The notes: generated by a model from the letters alone, not told the origin. Positions 7,975-17,894 are shown, counted from the stretch's first letter. The stretch is DNA of 64,000 bases from GCA-2712985 sp964515905 (GCA_964515905.1 CAZEWK010000086.1:136001-200000), one strand, 5' to 3'. A program made the numbers and translations.

Positions 7975-9360
7975 ATGGCAAGCCAAGTGACAGGGAGTAG
8001 TGGGCTCGCAACAAGTTGGACACGAGTTCGCGATCGGTTGCGTTCTGAATATGGAGACGTCGCTTTTGAAAACTGGTTGAATCGATTGGATTTGGGCAAT
8101 TTATCTGGCGACTCTTTGGTGCTTTCGGCACCCTCTAGATTCATGCGGGATTGGGTTGCACCGCGTTATGGCGACCGGATAAGAGCGCTTTGGCGTCTAG
8201 AAGATCCATCTGTGAAGCAGGTGGACATAATAGTTAAAGAGCGTGGCGTTGATGAAACCGTGGGACAATCGGCCAAAGATTTGGGGGAGATGGCTGCACC
8301 TAGGACTGTTCGTAGGCCTCCCGATGATGATGTGGCAGACGCTTTGCTTGATCCAAAGCTCACCTTCGAAAACTTTGTGGTTGGGAAGCCGAATGAATTT
8401 GCGCATGCTGCTGCTCGGCGGGTTAGTGACTCGGATGAAGTAACATTTAACCCACTGTTCATCTATGGCGGAGTGGGTCTTGGTAAGACACATTTAATGC
8501 AGGGAATAGCTTGGCGCTTGAGGCAAAGGCAACCCCAGAGGCAAGTGATGTATCTCTCCGCTGAGAAATTTATGTATCGCTTCGTGCGAGCTTTGCGCTA
8601 CAAGAACATAATGGGTTTCAAGGAGCTTTTTCGCTCTGTCGACGTGTTGATGATTGATGATGTTCAGTTTATGCATGGAAAGGATGCCACCCAGGAAGAA
8701 TTCTTTCATACCTTTAACGCGTTGGTAGAACAGGGTCGCCAAATCATAGTGTCTGGAGATCGATCCCCATCGGATCTAGAAGGTATGGAAGAGCGCATGC
8801 GATCCCGTCTGGGTTGTGGCCTCGTTGCAGAAGTCCATTCGACTTCCTACGAGTTAAGACTTGGAATATTGCAGGCGAGAGCAGAAGAATTTTTGGAATC
8901 CGACGTTCCGGACAAGGTTTTGGAATTCTTGGCTCATAAAATAACTTCGAATGTTCGAGAGCTTGAAGGTGCATTAAATAGGGTTGTTGCGCATGCCACA
9001 TTAGTCGGACGTCCAATCTCCCTAGATTCCGCCCAGGAAGTGTTGCATGATCTACTAAGAGCTCATGAACGAAGAGTAACAATTGAGGAAATTCAGAAGC
9101 GGGTTTCTGATTACTATAACATTCGGGTGGCAGAAATGAGTTCTGCCCGACGGGCCCAAATGGTGGCGCGACCGCGCCAGGTTGCTATGTTTTTGGCTAA
9201 GCAATTGACGTCCCGTTCCTTACCGGAAATTGGGCGCAAATTTGGCAATAGGGATCATACAACCGTTATGCATGCTATAAAAAAAGTGGAACAGCTATCT
9301 AGTGCCGATCCAGGTTTTTCTGAGGATGTGGAGCTTCTCAGGCGGATGCTCGAATCTTGA
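7975..9360 (+). CDS. dnaA: Chromosomal replication initiator protein DnaA
   Basis: 461 residues with the normal four-part layout. Domain I (about 12-85) contains FENWLNRLDL; a linker of about 40 residues follows; the AAA+ domain begins near 129 with LTFENFVVGKPN and has Walker A GGVGLGKT (165-172) and Walker B LMIDDVQFM; the C-terminal DNA-binding domain ends with RPRQVAMFLAKQLTSRSLPE and GNRDHTTVMHAIKKV, the signature that reads DnaA boxes. It binds ATP, opens the origin and loads helicase. The ATG follows an AGGTAG-like ribosome-binding site. The order rpsT-dnaA-dnaN-recF-gyrB joins the alphaproteobacterial rpsT-dnaA pairing to the ancestral replication operon. Confidence 0.97.
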   Translation: MASQVTGSSGLATSWTRVRDRLRSEYGDVAFENWLNRLDLGNLSGDSLVLSAPSRFMRDWVAPRYGDRIRALWRLEDPSVKQVDIIVKERGVDETVGQSAKDLGEMAAPRTVRRPPDDDVADALLDPKLTFENFVVGKPNEFAHAAARRVSDSDEVTFNPLFIYGGVGLGKTHLMQGIAWRLRQRQPQRQVMYLSAEKFMYRFVRALRYKNIMGFKELFRSVDVLMIDDVQFMHGKDATQEEFFHTFNALVEQGRQIIVSGDRSPSDLEGMEERMRSRLGCGLVAEVHSTSYELRLGILQARAEEFLESDVPDKVLEFLAHKITSNVRELEGALNRVVAHATLVGRPISLDSAQEVLHDLLRAHERRVTIEEIQKRVSDYYNIRVAEMSSARRAQMVARPRQVAMFLAKQLTSRSLPEIGRKFGNRDHTTVMHAIKKVEQLSSADPGFSEDVELLRRMLES

Positions 9361-9410
9361 AAAAATTGTCATATCTGGGTCGTAAAAAACTGCTCGTCGT
9401 GGCTTGAATC

Positions 9411-9419
9411 TGCTATAAT
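9411..9419 (+). promoter_or_regulatory. Extended -10 promoter element upstream of dnaN
   Basis: The sequence TGCTATAAT lies 90 nt upstream of the dnaN start in the 148-nt dnaA-dnaN gap. It is a perfect TGnTATAAT extended -10 hexamer. No good TTGACA-like -35 is seen at 17 nt, which is common with extended -10 promoters. It suggests dnaN has its own promoter in addition to any read-through from dnaA. Confidence 0.6.
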
Positions 9420-9508
9420 AACAGTTGATCGTTAAATTACTTCTAGTAATTATTTACGGATGGATACTTTCCGTACAAAGACCCGTAACGAGAGGCTGGC
9501 CGAAATCA

Positions 9509-10627
9509 ATGAAATTGACTATTAGTCGCTCTAAGCTGTTGAAATCACTACAACATGTCCAGAGCGTGGTGGAACGTAGAAACACGATCCCTATTCTGTC
9601 CAACGTACAATTATCTGCTTACGATAGTGAGGTCGAGCTAATAGCGACAGATATGGATATCTGGGTGCGCGATAAAACTCCGGCGGTAGTCAGCCAAGAA
9701 GGGACAGCAACTGCGCCGGCGCACATGCTTTTTGATATTGTTCGAAAACTCTCTGAGGACGGAGATATCGCTATAGAGGTGAATGGGAATTCTGAAGAAT
9801 TAAAACTTAAATCGGGTAGTTCCAATTTCACGTTAGCCTGCCTCCCCGTAGAAGATTTTCCGGCCACTAGTGATGCTGACCTCTCTTGCCAGTTTGAAAT
9901 GAAGGCCGCTGATTTACGTCATTTAATTGACAAAACCCGTTTTGCCATTTCGACTGAAGAAACTCGCTATTATCTTAACGGTATCTACCTTCATGCAGTA
10001 ACGGCGGGGAAATTGCCTGTGCTGAGATCGGTAGCTACAGATGGGCATCGTCTCGCAAGGGTAGAGGTCGGTTTGCCCGATGGTGCCGCAGAAATGCCCG
10101 GAGTAATCCTCCCTAGGAAAGCCGTCTTAGAGGTTAGAAAATTGCTGGAATCCTTTGAGGAACCAGTCAAAATAGCCTTATCTGAAACGAAGATTCGTCT
10201 TGAATTGGGGCCTGCCATCCTAACATCTAAACTAATCGACGGCACTTTTCCTGATTATCAGCGGGTCATTCCTGAGGGTAACAACAAGATCATGAAAATA
10301 GATGGTGCGAGTTTTGCAAAGGCAGTGGATCGGGTGTCGACAGTTTCACGAGACAAATCAAAAGCCATTAAATTGAGTCTGCATGGGGAAACATTAGTCC
10401 TTTCTGCAAATAGCCCAGAGCAAGGAAGTGCATCTGAATCGCTTATTATAGAGTATGATTCTGATGATCTCGATATCGGATTTAATTCTCGATACGTCTT
10501 AGACATGACAGAACAAATTGAAGGGAAAAAAATGCGTTTTGAGATGGAGGATGGTGCATCACCAACGTTAATTGTTGACGTAGAGGATAAGCGAACTGTT
10601 TATGTACTGATGCCAATGCGCGTTTAA
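9509..10627 (+). CDS. dnaN: DNA polymerase III beta subunit (sliding clamp)
   Basis: 372 residues forming the ring-shaped processivity clamp of DNA polymerase III. The open frame begins at 9425, but the ATG at 9509 gives the family N-terminus MKLTISRSKLLKSLQHVQSV followed by VVERRNTIPILSNVQ. Later conserved pieces are YLNGIYLH, SVATDGHRLA (domain II) and the C-terminal VYVLMPMRV, whose MPMR ending contributes to the peptide-binding cleft. It lies between dnaA and recF; an extended -10 promoter is located in the 148-nt gap upstream. Confidence 0.97.
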   Translation: MKLTISRSKLLKSLQHVQSVVERRNTIPILSNVQLSAYDSEVELIATDMDIWVRDKTPAVVSQEGTATAPAHMLFDIVRKLSEDGDIAIEVNGNSEELKLKSGSSNFTLACLPVEDFPATSDADLSCQFEMKAADLRHLIDKTRFAISTEETRYYLNGIYLHAVTAGKLPVLRSVATDGHRLARVEVGLPDGAAEMPGVILPRKAVLEVRKLLESFEEPVKIALSETKIRLELGPAILTSKLIDGTFPDYQRVIPEGNNKIMKIDGASFAKAVDRVSTVSRDKSKAIKLSLHGETLVLSANSPEQGSASESLIIEYDSDDLDIGFNSRYVLDMTEQIEGKKMRFEMEDGASPTLIVDVEDKRTVYVLMPMRV

Positions 10628-10750
10628 GTCTTGATTCCAGACAATATTAACCTTCGGCCTACGGGTAAAACTAGGCCCTTGACCTAGTACCGCTTGGGTA
10701 AAATAAGAACCGATGTTGTATGAGCGGAGCCACGGGAACTTTGATGGTCG

Positions 10751-11938
10751 ATGATGCATGAGCCTATGACAGATGTAGGTGCCTTGGAAGGGCTAGCAAC
10801 ACTGGTCGTGAGAAAGTTGACTCTCACCAGGTTCCGGTCATACGAAAAACTTAGTTTGGAGGTCGGCCCCCAATCGGTGATTTTAACAGGAGCGAATGGT
10901 GCAGGAAAAACAAATATACTCGAAGCGTTGTCGCTTCTGGCTCCAGGTCGAGGGCTGCGTCAAGCTGGCTCAGGAGACTTCCTTAATCGGGGACAAAAAA
11001 ACACCAACTGGGGGATTTACGCCCACCTGGAAAACATAGGTGGGATTGTAGAGATTGGTACAGGGCATAACGTAAATACTCCCAAAGGGCGCAGAAAAGT
11101 TCGTATAAATGGGGAGCAGATGTCCGGACAGAGTCGTTTGGCAAGTTATTTGCATGTCGTTTGGTTGACACCTCGAATGGACCGGATTTTTGTTGATAGT
11201 GCGAGCACGAGACGGGGATTTTTTGATCGACTTGTCTCTGGCTTTGATGTCGAGCATGGACGCCGAGTGGCATCTTATCAGCGTTGCATGCGTGAAAGAA
11301 TGGAAATGCTGAGGCAGAGCGGCCCAAGTGGTGACTGGTTAGAGGCGATAGAACAAACTATGTCGGAACATGCCGTCTCGGTTTCCGCGGCTCGTTGCGA
11401 TGCCTTGCGTCAACTAACCGATATGCTTCAAACACCCTACGATACAGCGTTCCCTAAAATTGGCTTGAGCCTGGAGGGACCGATAGAAGCGTGGCTCGAT
11501 GACACACCTGCTGTTGTGGTTGAGGAGCGTGTGCGTGCTGCGCTGGCGGCGGACCGATTGCGGGACCGCGATAGTGGGAGAACTGCTTTTGGGCCCCACA
11601 AAACAGAGCTTTTGGTACGACACTTAGGTCATGATCTCTTAGCTGATCAATGCTCTACCGGTGAACAAAAGATGTTGTTATTGTCTATTGTGCTTGCTCA
11701 TACTCAGGTTCTGACCAAAAAATTTAACCGCCCACCTCTAATATTATTAGATGAGGTAATGGCTCATTTAGATGAGGATCACCGACGGAGTGTGATTGAA
11801 GTTCTGTGTTTTTTAGGAGTTCAGGTCTGGTTAACGGGTGTCGATCCAGCTCTATTTTCTGGTTTTGGGGATCGAGCACAGTTCCTTAATATAACCAATG
11901 GCATCATAACAGATTGTAACGTGGGAAAGTTAGCTTAA
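10751..11938 (+). CDS. recF: DNA replication and repair protein RecF
   Basis: A 395-residue SMC-like ATPase that helps load RecA at single-strand gaps. Walker A is GANGAGKTNI (about 48-57, followed by LEALSLLAPGRGLR), the ABC-type signature is STGEQKMLLLSI, and Walker B is LILLDEVMAHLD. The middle LVSGFDVEHGRRVASYQR stretch is also family-typical. Its N-terminus is some 15-20 residues longer than usual (MMHEPMTDVGALEGLATL before VRKLTLTRFRSY), so a downstream start is possible. The stop and the gyrB start share one base (TAATG), indicating tight coupling. Confidence 0.95.
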   Translation: MMHEPMTDVGALEGLATLVVRKLTLTRFRSYEKLSLEVGPQSVILTGANGAGKTNILEALSLLAPGRGLRQAGSGDFLNRGQKNTNWGIYAHLENIGGIVEIGTGHNVNTPKGRRKVRINGEQMSGQSRLASYLHVVWLTPRMDRIFVDSASTRRGFFDRLVSGFDVEHGRRVASYQRCMRERMEMLRQSGPSGDWLEAIEQTMSEHAVSVSAARCDALRQLTDMLQTPYDTAFPKIGLSLEGPIEAWLDDTPAVVVEERVRAALAADRLRDRDSGRTAFGPHKTELLVRHLGHDLLADQCSTGEQKMLLLSIVLAHTQVLTKKFNRPPLILLDEVMAHLDEDHRRSVIEVLCFLGVQVWLTGVDPALFSGFGDRAQFLNITNGIITDCNVGKLA

Positions 11939-14376
11939 TGGGCGACGAAGAGTTACTAGAAAATGGCTCCAACGAATATGGGGCAGACTCAATTAAGGTT
12001 TTACGAGGGCTAGACGCCGTTAGAAAACGTCCTGGCATGTATATTGGTGACACCGATGACGGGTCTGGTCTCCACCATATGGTTTTTGAGGTGGTGGATA
12101 ATGCAATTGACGAATCGCTTGCAGGTTTTTGCGATCAAATTTCAGTCACGTTACATCCAGATGGCTCTGTATCGGTGGAGGATAATGGGCGCGGAATCCC
12201 GACAGATATTCATGATGAAGAAGGTGTTTCAGCAGCTGAAGTGATCATGACCCAGCTTCATGCGGGAGGTAAGTTTGACCAGAATTCTTATAAAGTTTCG
12301 GGTGGGTTACATGGGGTCGGAATCTCAGTTGTGAATGCGCTGTCTGAGAAATTAAAGTTGGACATTTGGAGAGGTGGGGAACACCATTTTATGGAATTCT
12401 CTCATGGCGAACCAACAGAGCCGCTTAAGATCATTGATAAAGAACCCTTGACCACTGGGACTATGATAACCTTTACGCCCTCAGGCAATACCTTCGCCAA
12501 TATAGTTTTTGATCTAACGATTTTAGAGCATCGTTTACGAGAACTCGCATTTCTTAATTCAGGCGTTAAAATTTTACTTAACGATAAGCGGGGGGTAGAG
12601 TCCCAGACTATCGAAATGCATTATGAAGGTGGAATAGAAGCTTTCGTTCAGTTTCTTGATCGGAATAAGCAAGCACTTCATGAGCCGCCAATCTCGATAA
12701 AAGAAGAAAAGGATGGTGTTCTGGTCCATGTTGCTTTGCAGTGGAACGACAGTTATCACGAAAATATGTTGTGTTTTACAAATAATATTCCCCAAGGGGA
12801 CGGCGGCACCCATTTGGCAGGGTTTCGGGCGGCATTAACGCGCACGATTAATACATTTGTTACTCAAACCGGCATATCAAGAAAAGATAAAATACAGCTT
12901 TCGGGTGACGACATGAGAGAAGGCCTTACTTGTGTATTATCAGTAAAGGCTCCAGATCCAAAATTTTCATCCCAAACAAAAGATAAACTGGTAAGTTCCG
13001 AGGTTAGGCCCATAGTTGATGGCGTGGTAGCTGGCCGCCTTGGTCAGTGGCTAGAGGAAAATCCAAAACTAGCACATATTGTTGTGGGCAAAGTAGTAGA
13101 GGCAGCTATTGCAAGGGAGGCGGCACGAAAAGCGAGGGACTTAACTCGTCGTAAAGGGGCTTTGGATATCACCTCTCTTCCAGGGAAACTTGCCGATTGC
13201 CAGGAGAGAGATCCCTCGAAAAGTGAGTTATTTCTGGTAGAGGGGGATTCTGCCGGTGGTTCAGCTAAACAGGCACGTAATCGCAACAATCAGGCAGTTC
13301 TTCCTCTGCGCGGTAAAATTCTTAATGTTGAACGTGCCCGAGTTGACAAGATGCTGTCTTCGGCTGAAATCGGCACTATGATTGCGGCGCTAGGTACCAG
13401 TGTAGCCGGGGATTTTGATGTAGAAAAATTACGATATCATCGCGTCATAATCATGACTGATGCAGATGTGGATGGGGCACATATCCGGACTTTGTTATTA
13501 ACCTTTTTTTATAGGCAAATGGGCGAACTCGTAAAGCGTGGTTATCTATATATTGCTCAACCTCCATTGTTTAAGGTTAAGAGGGGCGGCGCCGAGGTCT
13601 ACAAAAAAGATGAACGAGAACTAGAGGATTTTCTTATTGATGAAGGTCTAAAAGATGCCCGACTTTTGGTTGGAAGATCCGGCGAACAAATTATGCACAC
13701 TGGTCCGGATCTCCGTAACATTCTAGAGCGTGCCAGAACACAGTGTGTATTGCTTAAAAGTTTGTCGCGACGAGTCGCTGCGCCCTTAATTGAACAGGTG
13801 GCGGTGGCGGGTGCACTTGATGAGAAAGTATTAGAGAATACCGAGAACGCGCAACAGGCGGCTAATTATATTGCTCAGAGACTTAATGTTTTGGCAGATC
13901 CAGGTGAAGATGGTTGGTTAGGTGAGGCTAAGATTGGTGAAAAATTCGTATTCACTCATGATCGAAGAGGGGTTGTTAGCCGCTACGAAATTGATAGAGG
14001 GCTAATGGCAACTACCGATGCACGCCGGTTAAAGGAAGAAAAAGATATTTTGGCAGAAATCTATGCCTACCGGGCTAGGTTAGATAGCAAGGAAAGCTCA
14101 ACACTGGTTCAGGGTCCCACTCAGCTAGTGGATAAGGTTTTATCTCAAGGCCGTAAGGGTGCTGCTATTCAGCGATACAAAGGCCTTGGTGAGATGAACC
14201 CTGACCAGCTGTGGGAAACCACGCTCGACCCTGAGGCTCGTAAACTGTTCCAAGTAAAAATACGGCACGGAGATGAAGCAAATGATATGTTTGATCAATT
14301 AATGGGTGATGATGTTAAGCCGCGTCGGGAGTTTATCCAAGAATATGCGCTCGATGTGTCAAATTTAGACATCTAA
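11938..14376 (+). CDS. gyrB: DNA gyrase subunit B
   Basis: 812 residues, the usual length for an alphaproteobacterial GyrB, the ATPase subunit of the enzyme that introduces negative supercoils. GHKL ATPase motifs are EVVDNAIDESLAG (about 51-63), EDNGRGIPTDIH and SGGLHGVGISVVNALS. The TOPRIM region has LVEGDSAGGSAKQARNR and the metal-binding IIMTDADVDGAHIRTLLL. The C-terminal QRYKGLGEMNPDQLWETT signature separates GyrB/ParE from other topoisomerases; position beside recF and the DNA-binding insert favour GyrB over ParE. It starts at an ATG overlapping the recF stop. Confidence 0.97.
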   Translation: MGDEELLENGSNEYGADSIKVLRGLDAVRKRPGMYIGDTDDGSGLHHMVFEVVDNAIDESLAGFCDQISVTLHPDGSVSVEDNGRGIPTDIHDEEGVSAAEVIMTQLHAGGKFDQNSYKVSGGLHGVGISVVNALSEKLKLDIWRGGEHHFMEFSHGEPTEPLKIIDKEPLTTGTMITFTPSGNTFANIVFDLTILEHRLRELAFLNSGVKILLNDKRGVESQTIEMHYEGGIEAFVQFLDRNKQALHEPPISIKEEKDGVLVHVALQWNDSYHENMLCFTNNIPQGDGGTHLAGFRAALTRTINTFVTQTGISRKDKIQLSGDDMREGLTCVLSVKAPDPKFSSQTKDKLVSSEVRPIVDGVVAGRLGQWLEENPKLAHIVVGKVVEAAIAREAARKARDLTRRKGALDITSLPGKLADCQERDPSKSELFLVEGDSAGGSAKQARNRNNQAVLPLRGKILNVERARVDKMLSSAEIGTMIAALGTSVAGDFDVEKLRYHRVIIMTDADVDGAHIRTLLLTFFYRQMGELVKRGYLYIAQPPLFKVKRGGAEVYKKDERELEDFLIDEGLKDARLLVGRSGEQIMHTGPDLRNILERARTQCVLLKSLSRRVAAPLIEQVAVAGALDEKVLENTENAQQAANYIAQRLNVLADPGEDGWLGEAKIGEKFVFTHDRRGVVSRYEIDRGLMATTDARRLKEEKDILAEIYAYRARLDSKESSTLVQGPTQLVDKVLSQGRKGAAIQRYKGLGEMNPDQLWETTLDPEARKLFQVKIRHGDEANDMFDQLMGDDVKPRREFIQEYALDVSNLDI

Positions 14377-14410
14377 CACTGATCTGTGCAGTTTGTCCTG
14401 ATTAGTCTTA

Positions 14411-16249
14411 ATGGCAAATAATCCCCGTGGTAACAGGAAAAGGCAAAATGGTTCTGCCGGATCCAAGCGGAGTCGGAAACCTGGAAACAAAAGAAAAGGT
14501 TCTAGGCTTGGTAGACTAATTGTCTATTGGTCGGCGCTTTTTTTGGTGTGGGCTGTTTTGCTTTTTGGGGCCCTCGTTGCTTACCTTGCTCACGATTTAC
14601 CTGGCACAGAGATTTTGAGCCTAGCAGGTCGGAGTCCCGGTATCACATTTTTGGCATCCAATGGGGCAGTTCTAGGAACGTCAGGTCCTGTTCACGCTCT
14701 TCCTGTCAAGCTTGCTGATTTGCCTGTGACACTTTCTAACGCGGTTCTCGCTATAGAAGATCGACGATTTTATCAGCACATTGGGGTAGATTTATTGGGT
14801 GTTGCTCGTGCAGCTATCCGAAATATCAGTGCAGGGAGGGTAGTTCAAGGCGGGAGTACTATAAGTCAACAGCTCGCAAAGAATCTATTTTTGACGCCAG
14901 AAAAGAGCTATCGAAGAAAATTTCGAGAACTGCTCTTGGCGTTGTGGTTAGAAAGGAAATTCACTAAAGAGCAATTACTTACTATTTATCTGAATCGTGT
15001 TTATCTAGGTGCTGGAGTCTACGGCGTTGAGGCAGCTGCTTTGCGGTATTTTGGAAAATCTTCGCGTAACCTCACGTTAGCAGAATCTGCAATGATAGCG
15101 GGCCTGTTGAAGGCGCCAAGTCGGTATGCGCCGACGGTGAACTTGCCGCTTGCACAGTCCCGTGCCTCCCAAGTTCTTGACGCAATGGTGGCTTCTGGTT
15201 GGCTAGATCTAAAAGCTGCTTCAAAAGCGAAAAGGTCGCCAGCTACACCAATGGCCACCTACAAAGGAAAAAACAGCGCAAGGTATTTTGTAGACTGGGT
15301 GTTATCTCGGGTTCCTGACTATGTCGCCGCTTACAAGGAAGACCTGACTATTAGGACTACACTGGATCCAGAGTATCAACAGGCAGCCGATAATGCGTTC
15401 AGTCAATCCTTAAAAACCGCCTTGAACTTTGGCGCAGCACAGGGTGCGATCGTGGTTTTGGGGCCGGGTGGTGCAGTCCGAGCAATGATCGGTGGACGAG
15501 ATTATAACACAAGCCAATTCAATAGAGCCACACAAGCGGTGAGACAGCCTGGATCAGCATTTAAACTGTTTGTTTATCTTGCAGGACTTGAAAATGGTTT
15601 TCTGCCCAGCCACCAGTTTATGGATGAAAGTGTAGAAATTGCTGGTTGGCGTCCACGAAATTATGACGGAAACTACAGGGGACGCGTGACTTTGCGAGAA
15701 GCGTTTGTAAAATCGATCAATACAGTTGCCGTTCAGTTGGCCGAGCAGGTAGGTCGTAGTAAAGTTATTGCAATGGCGAGGCGATTAGGGGTGACTCTAC
15801 CAATGGAATCTACCCCCAGTCTTGCTTTGGGTACTACAGAGCTTACTCTATTTGAACTTACATCTGCGTACGCAAGTGTTGCCTCTGGAGGTAAAATTTT
15901 GTGGCCATTCGGTATTGTTGAAATACGTGACCGCACAGATAAGGTTCTTTATCGTCGCCAGGCTTCAAAAATGAGCGCAGCGATGGAACCTCTTATCGCC
16001 TCGACCATGGACAAAATGTTGATGGGGGTCGTTGCTGAGGGTACTGGACAGAGAGCTCGATTGTCGGGTGCTGCAGGTAAGACGGGTACCAGCCAGGATT
16101 TTAGGGACGCCTGGTTCGTTGGGTATCGCGGAGAAATAACCGCTGGAGTATGGCTTGGCAATGACGATGCGACGCCGATGGCGGGAGTGACAGGAGGAGG
16201 CCTTCCCGCAGAACTGTGGCACGATTTTATGGTTCAGGTTCAACCATAG
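14411..16249 (+). CDS. PBP1A-type bifunctional penicillin-binding protein (transglycosylase/transpeptidase)
   Basis: A 612-residue class A PBP that polymerises and cross-links peptidoglycan. A very basic cytoplasmic tail (about 1-35, many Lys/Arg) precedes one membrane anchor (LIVYWSALFLVWAVLLFGAL, about 36-56). The GT51 domain follows, with the catalytic Glu in AIEDRRFYQHIGVD, then QGGSTISQQLAKNLFL and IYLNRVYLGAGVYGVE. The transpeptidase has the SxxK serine in QPGSAFKLF, SxN in VKSINTV and KTG in AGKTGTSQDFRDAWFVG. There is no room for the extra OB-fold domain of E. coli PBP1a, so it is a short form. The 3' end overlaps the convergent YgjP-like gene by 10 nt. Confidence 0.93.
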   Translation: MANNPRGNRKRQNGSAGSKRSRKPGNKRKGSRLGRLIVYWSALFLVWAVLLFGALVAYLAHDLPGTEILSLAGRSPGITFLASNGAVLGTSGPVHALPVKLADLPVTLSNAVLAIEDRRFYQHIGVDLLGVARAAIRNISAGRVVQGGSTISQQLAKNLFLTPEKSYRRKFRELLLALWLERKFTKEQLLTIYLNRVYLGAGVYGVEAAALRYFGKSSRNLTLAESAMIAGLLKAPSRYAPTVNLPLAQSRASQVLDAMVASGWLDLKAASKAKRSPATPMATYKGKNSARYFVDWVLSRVPDYVAAYKEDLTIRTTLDPEYQQAADNAFSQSLKTALNFGAAQGAIVVLGPGGAVRAMIGGRDYNTSQFNRATQAVRQPGSAFKLFVYLAGLENGFLPSHQFMDESVEIAGWRPRNYDGNYRGRVTLREAFVKSINTVAVQLAEQVGRSKVIAMARRLGVTLPMESTPSLALGTTELTLFELTSAYASVASGGKILWPFGIVEIRDRTDKVLYRRQASKMSAAMEPLIASTMDKMLMGVVAEGTGQRARLSGAAGKTGTSQDFRDAWFVGYRGEITAGVWLGNDDATPMAGVTGGGLPAELWHDFMVQVQP

Positions 16250-16947
16250 CGTAATAATTTTGAACCATAGTTTGATAGCCAAGATCTAGGCCTTTTATAA
16301 CCTGGGCAAAGGTGTGAGACCAATTTCCAGAATCTTACCCCGTGATCGAATTCCTTAAGATGAGCTACTTCATGAGAAACCACATAATCCATCACCGAAG
16401 GTGGCGCTAACACCAAACGCCAGGAGAAGGACAGGTTGCCCTTGTTTGAACAGCTGCCCCACCTAGTTTGTGGATCTCTCACCTTAACACTTGATATCTG
16501 GCCGTTGACTTGATGAGCTTTTTTTTCCGCTAGTTCTTTTACTTTCTCATGCGAGATGTCTATCAGCCACCTGGTGATTTTGTTCTTTAATTCTTGGTGC
16601 TGTCCGCCGACTATGATCTCGTTGCCCTCTCTTTGCACAGTTAAGGGTAGCAAAGGAAGGTGAACAATTTTGCAGCAGGTTCCCATGACAGGTACCTTTG
16701 TGCCATTTTCAAATAATGTGGGTTGCGGCAGCTCCTTAAGCTTTTGCAGGATCCAGCTAGCTTCTTTGTCCAAAAAAAGATCGACTTCTGATTTGGTCGA
16801 TCCTTTGGGCACCACTATCTTAGGGATACCTTTTCGCGCATCAATTGAAAGCAACAATCGTTTTGCTTTTATGCTCTCGCGGAAGCTAACAGAAATTTCA
16901 TTATTATCGATACGGAAGTTTTTTACAGTGAAACAGTCCTTTGGCAT
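16240..16947 (-). CDS. YgjP-like (DUF45) M48-type zinc metallopeptidase
   Basis: 235 residues. The C-terminal half carries a zinc site, HEVAHLKEFDHGVRFW, giving HExxH plus a third histidine, preceded by DPQTRWGSCSNKGNLSFSWR, the most conserved part of the YgjP/DUF45 family. The N-terminal half is a beta-rich region typical of this family. Substrates of YgjP-like proteins are not established; they resemble SprT and WLM proteases. The ATG lies 8 nt after the stop of the upstream DapA-superfamily gene, so they likely form a two-gene unit. It ends within the last codons of the convergent PBP1A gene. Confidence 0.87.
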   Translation of the reverse strand: MPKDCFTVKNFRIDNNEISVSFRESIKAKRLLLSIDARKGIPKIVVPKGSTKSEVDLFLDKEASWILQKLKELPQPTLFENGTKVPVMGTCCKIVHLPLLPLTVQREGNEIIVGGQHQELKNKITRWLIDISHEKVKELAEKKAHQVNGQISSVKVRDPQTRWGSCSNKGNLSFSWRLVLAPPSVMDYVVSHEVAHLKEFDHGVRFWKLVSHLCPGYKRPRSWLSNYGSKLLRYG

Positions 16948-16955
16948 GAATTTTC

Positions 16956-17894
16956 CTATAGTGTTTTTGGACTTGTTACACCCGATAAAGGTAAAAAATT
17001 ATCTTGGATCAGGGACGCAATCAGACGATTTGTTTGGTCAGTGCCCAGTGGTAGTAGCGGTGGACGGACGCGTGCCCAATTTGGGTCCCCTGTGATTGCA
17101 GCTATGATTGCTTTCAAGGCGGGGATCATGGGGTAATCTTGCACGATTTTGCGTCGTCGGGTTATGGCTGATTGAAGGGACTCTCCGTCCTCGTCTTGAA
17201 ACCCGTCGTAAGCAGTGCGAATTTCAGCTGAGTTAATGTTGGCAAGAGCAGTGATTGTTCCCACACCGCCCGCCGTCAAATTATCGCGTAAAAACACTTC
17301 GGAACCGCTAAAGGCGCCAAATCCTGGTAAAGTTTTCAATAGTGTTTCCGTATACGTCCAATCACCAGACGAGTCTTTTAACCCAACTACACAGTCTGGG
17401 TATGCGTTGACCAATTGTTGTATTAGAGAGAGATCTAGTGCTATTCCGGACACTGGAGGAATATGGTAGAGGTATATCTTGAGAGATGTGTCCGCCACTC
17501 GTTCGATTATTTCAGCAAAGGACCTAAACAGGCCCTCAGTACTGATACCTTTGTAATAGAAGGGAGGCAGCATTAACACGCGGGCACAACCTAACTCTAC
17601 CGCATGTCGAGTTAGACGGATACTGTCCGTCAACGCGGAACAGCCAGTCCCCGGAATAACAAGTGAGCTCTTGATACCGGATTCTAGGAGAGCCTCAAGT
17701 AGTATTTCGCGTTCATCGACCGAAAGTGAGCTTGCTTCCCCGGTTGTCCCAAAAACAGCAACTCCGTGGCAACCATCTTGTAAAACTTTATGGCATTGTT
17801 GCACAAAACGCTGTTTGTCGGGCCTGAGCTGCTCATCAAATGGCGTAATTACTGGGCAAAATACGCCTCTAGGAATGTTAATATTTTCAATCAC
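16956..17894 (-). CDS. Dihydrodipicolinate synthase/N-acetylneuraminate lyase superfamily aldolase
   Basis: A 312-residue TIM-barrel class I aldolase. It has the GTTGEASSL loop (about 49-57), the YHIPPVSG motif carrying the catalytic tyrosine (about 142-149), and the Schiff-base lysine in VGLKDSSGDW (about 170-179). In lysine-pathway DapA the motif after the tyrosine normally contains an Arg (YNVPxRT) that binds the substrate carboxylate; here it is PPVSG, so a role in lysine synthesis is unlikely and a keto-acid aldolase or lyase is more likely. The exact substrate cannot be read. It is followed 8 nt later by the YgjP-like protease. Confidence 0.85.
   Translation of the reverse strand: MIENINIPRGVFCPVITPFDEQLRPDKQRFVQQCHKVLQDGCHGVAVFGTTGEASSLSVDEREILLEALLESGIKSSLVIPGTGCSALTDSIRLTRHAVELGCARVLMLPPFYYKGISTEGLFRSFAEIIERVADTSLKIYLYHIPPVSGIALDLSLIQQLVNAYPDCVVGLKDSSGDWTYTETLLKTLPGFGAFSGSEVFLRDNLTAGGVGTITALANINSAEIRTAYDGFQDEDGESLQSAITRRRKIVQDYPMIPALKAIIAAITGDPNWARVRPPLLPLGTDQTNRLIASLIQDNFLPLSGVTSPKTL

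Noticed and set aside
16956..17894. Annotation as DapA of lysine synthesis
   Set aside because: The Arg following the catalytic Tyr motif, which binds the substrate in true DapA, is missing (YHIPPVSG).
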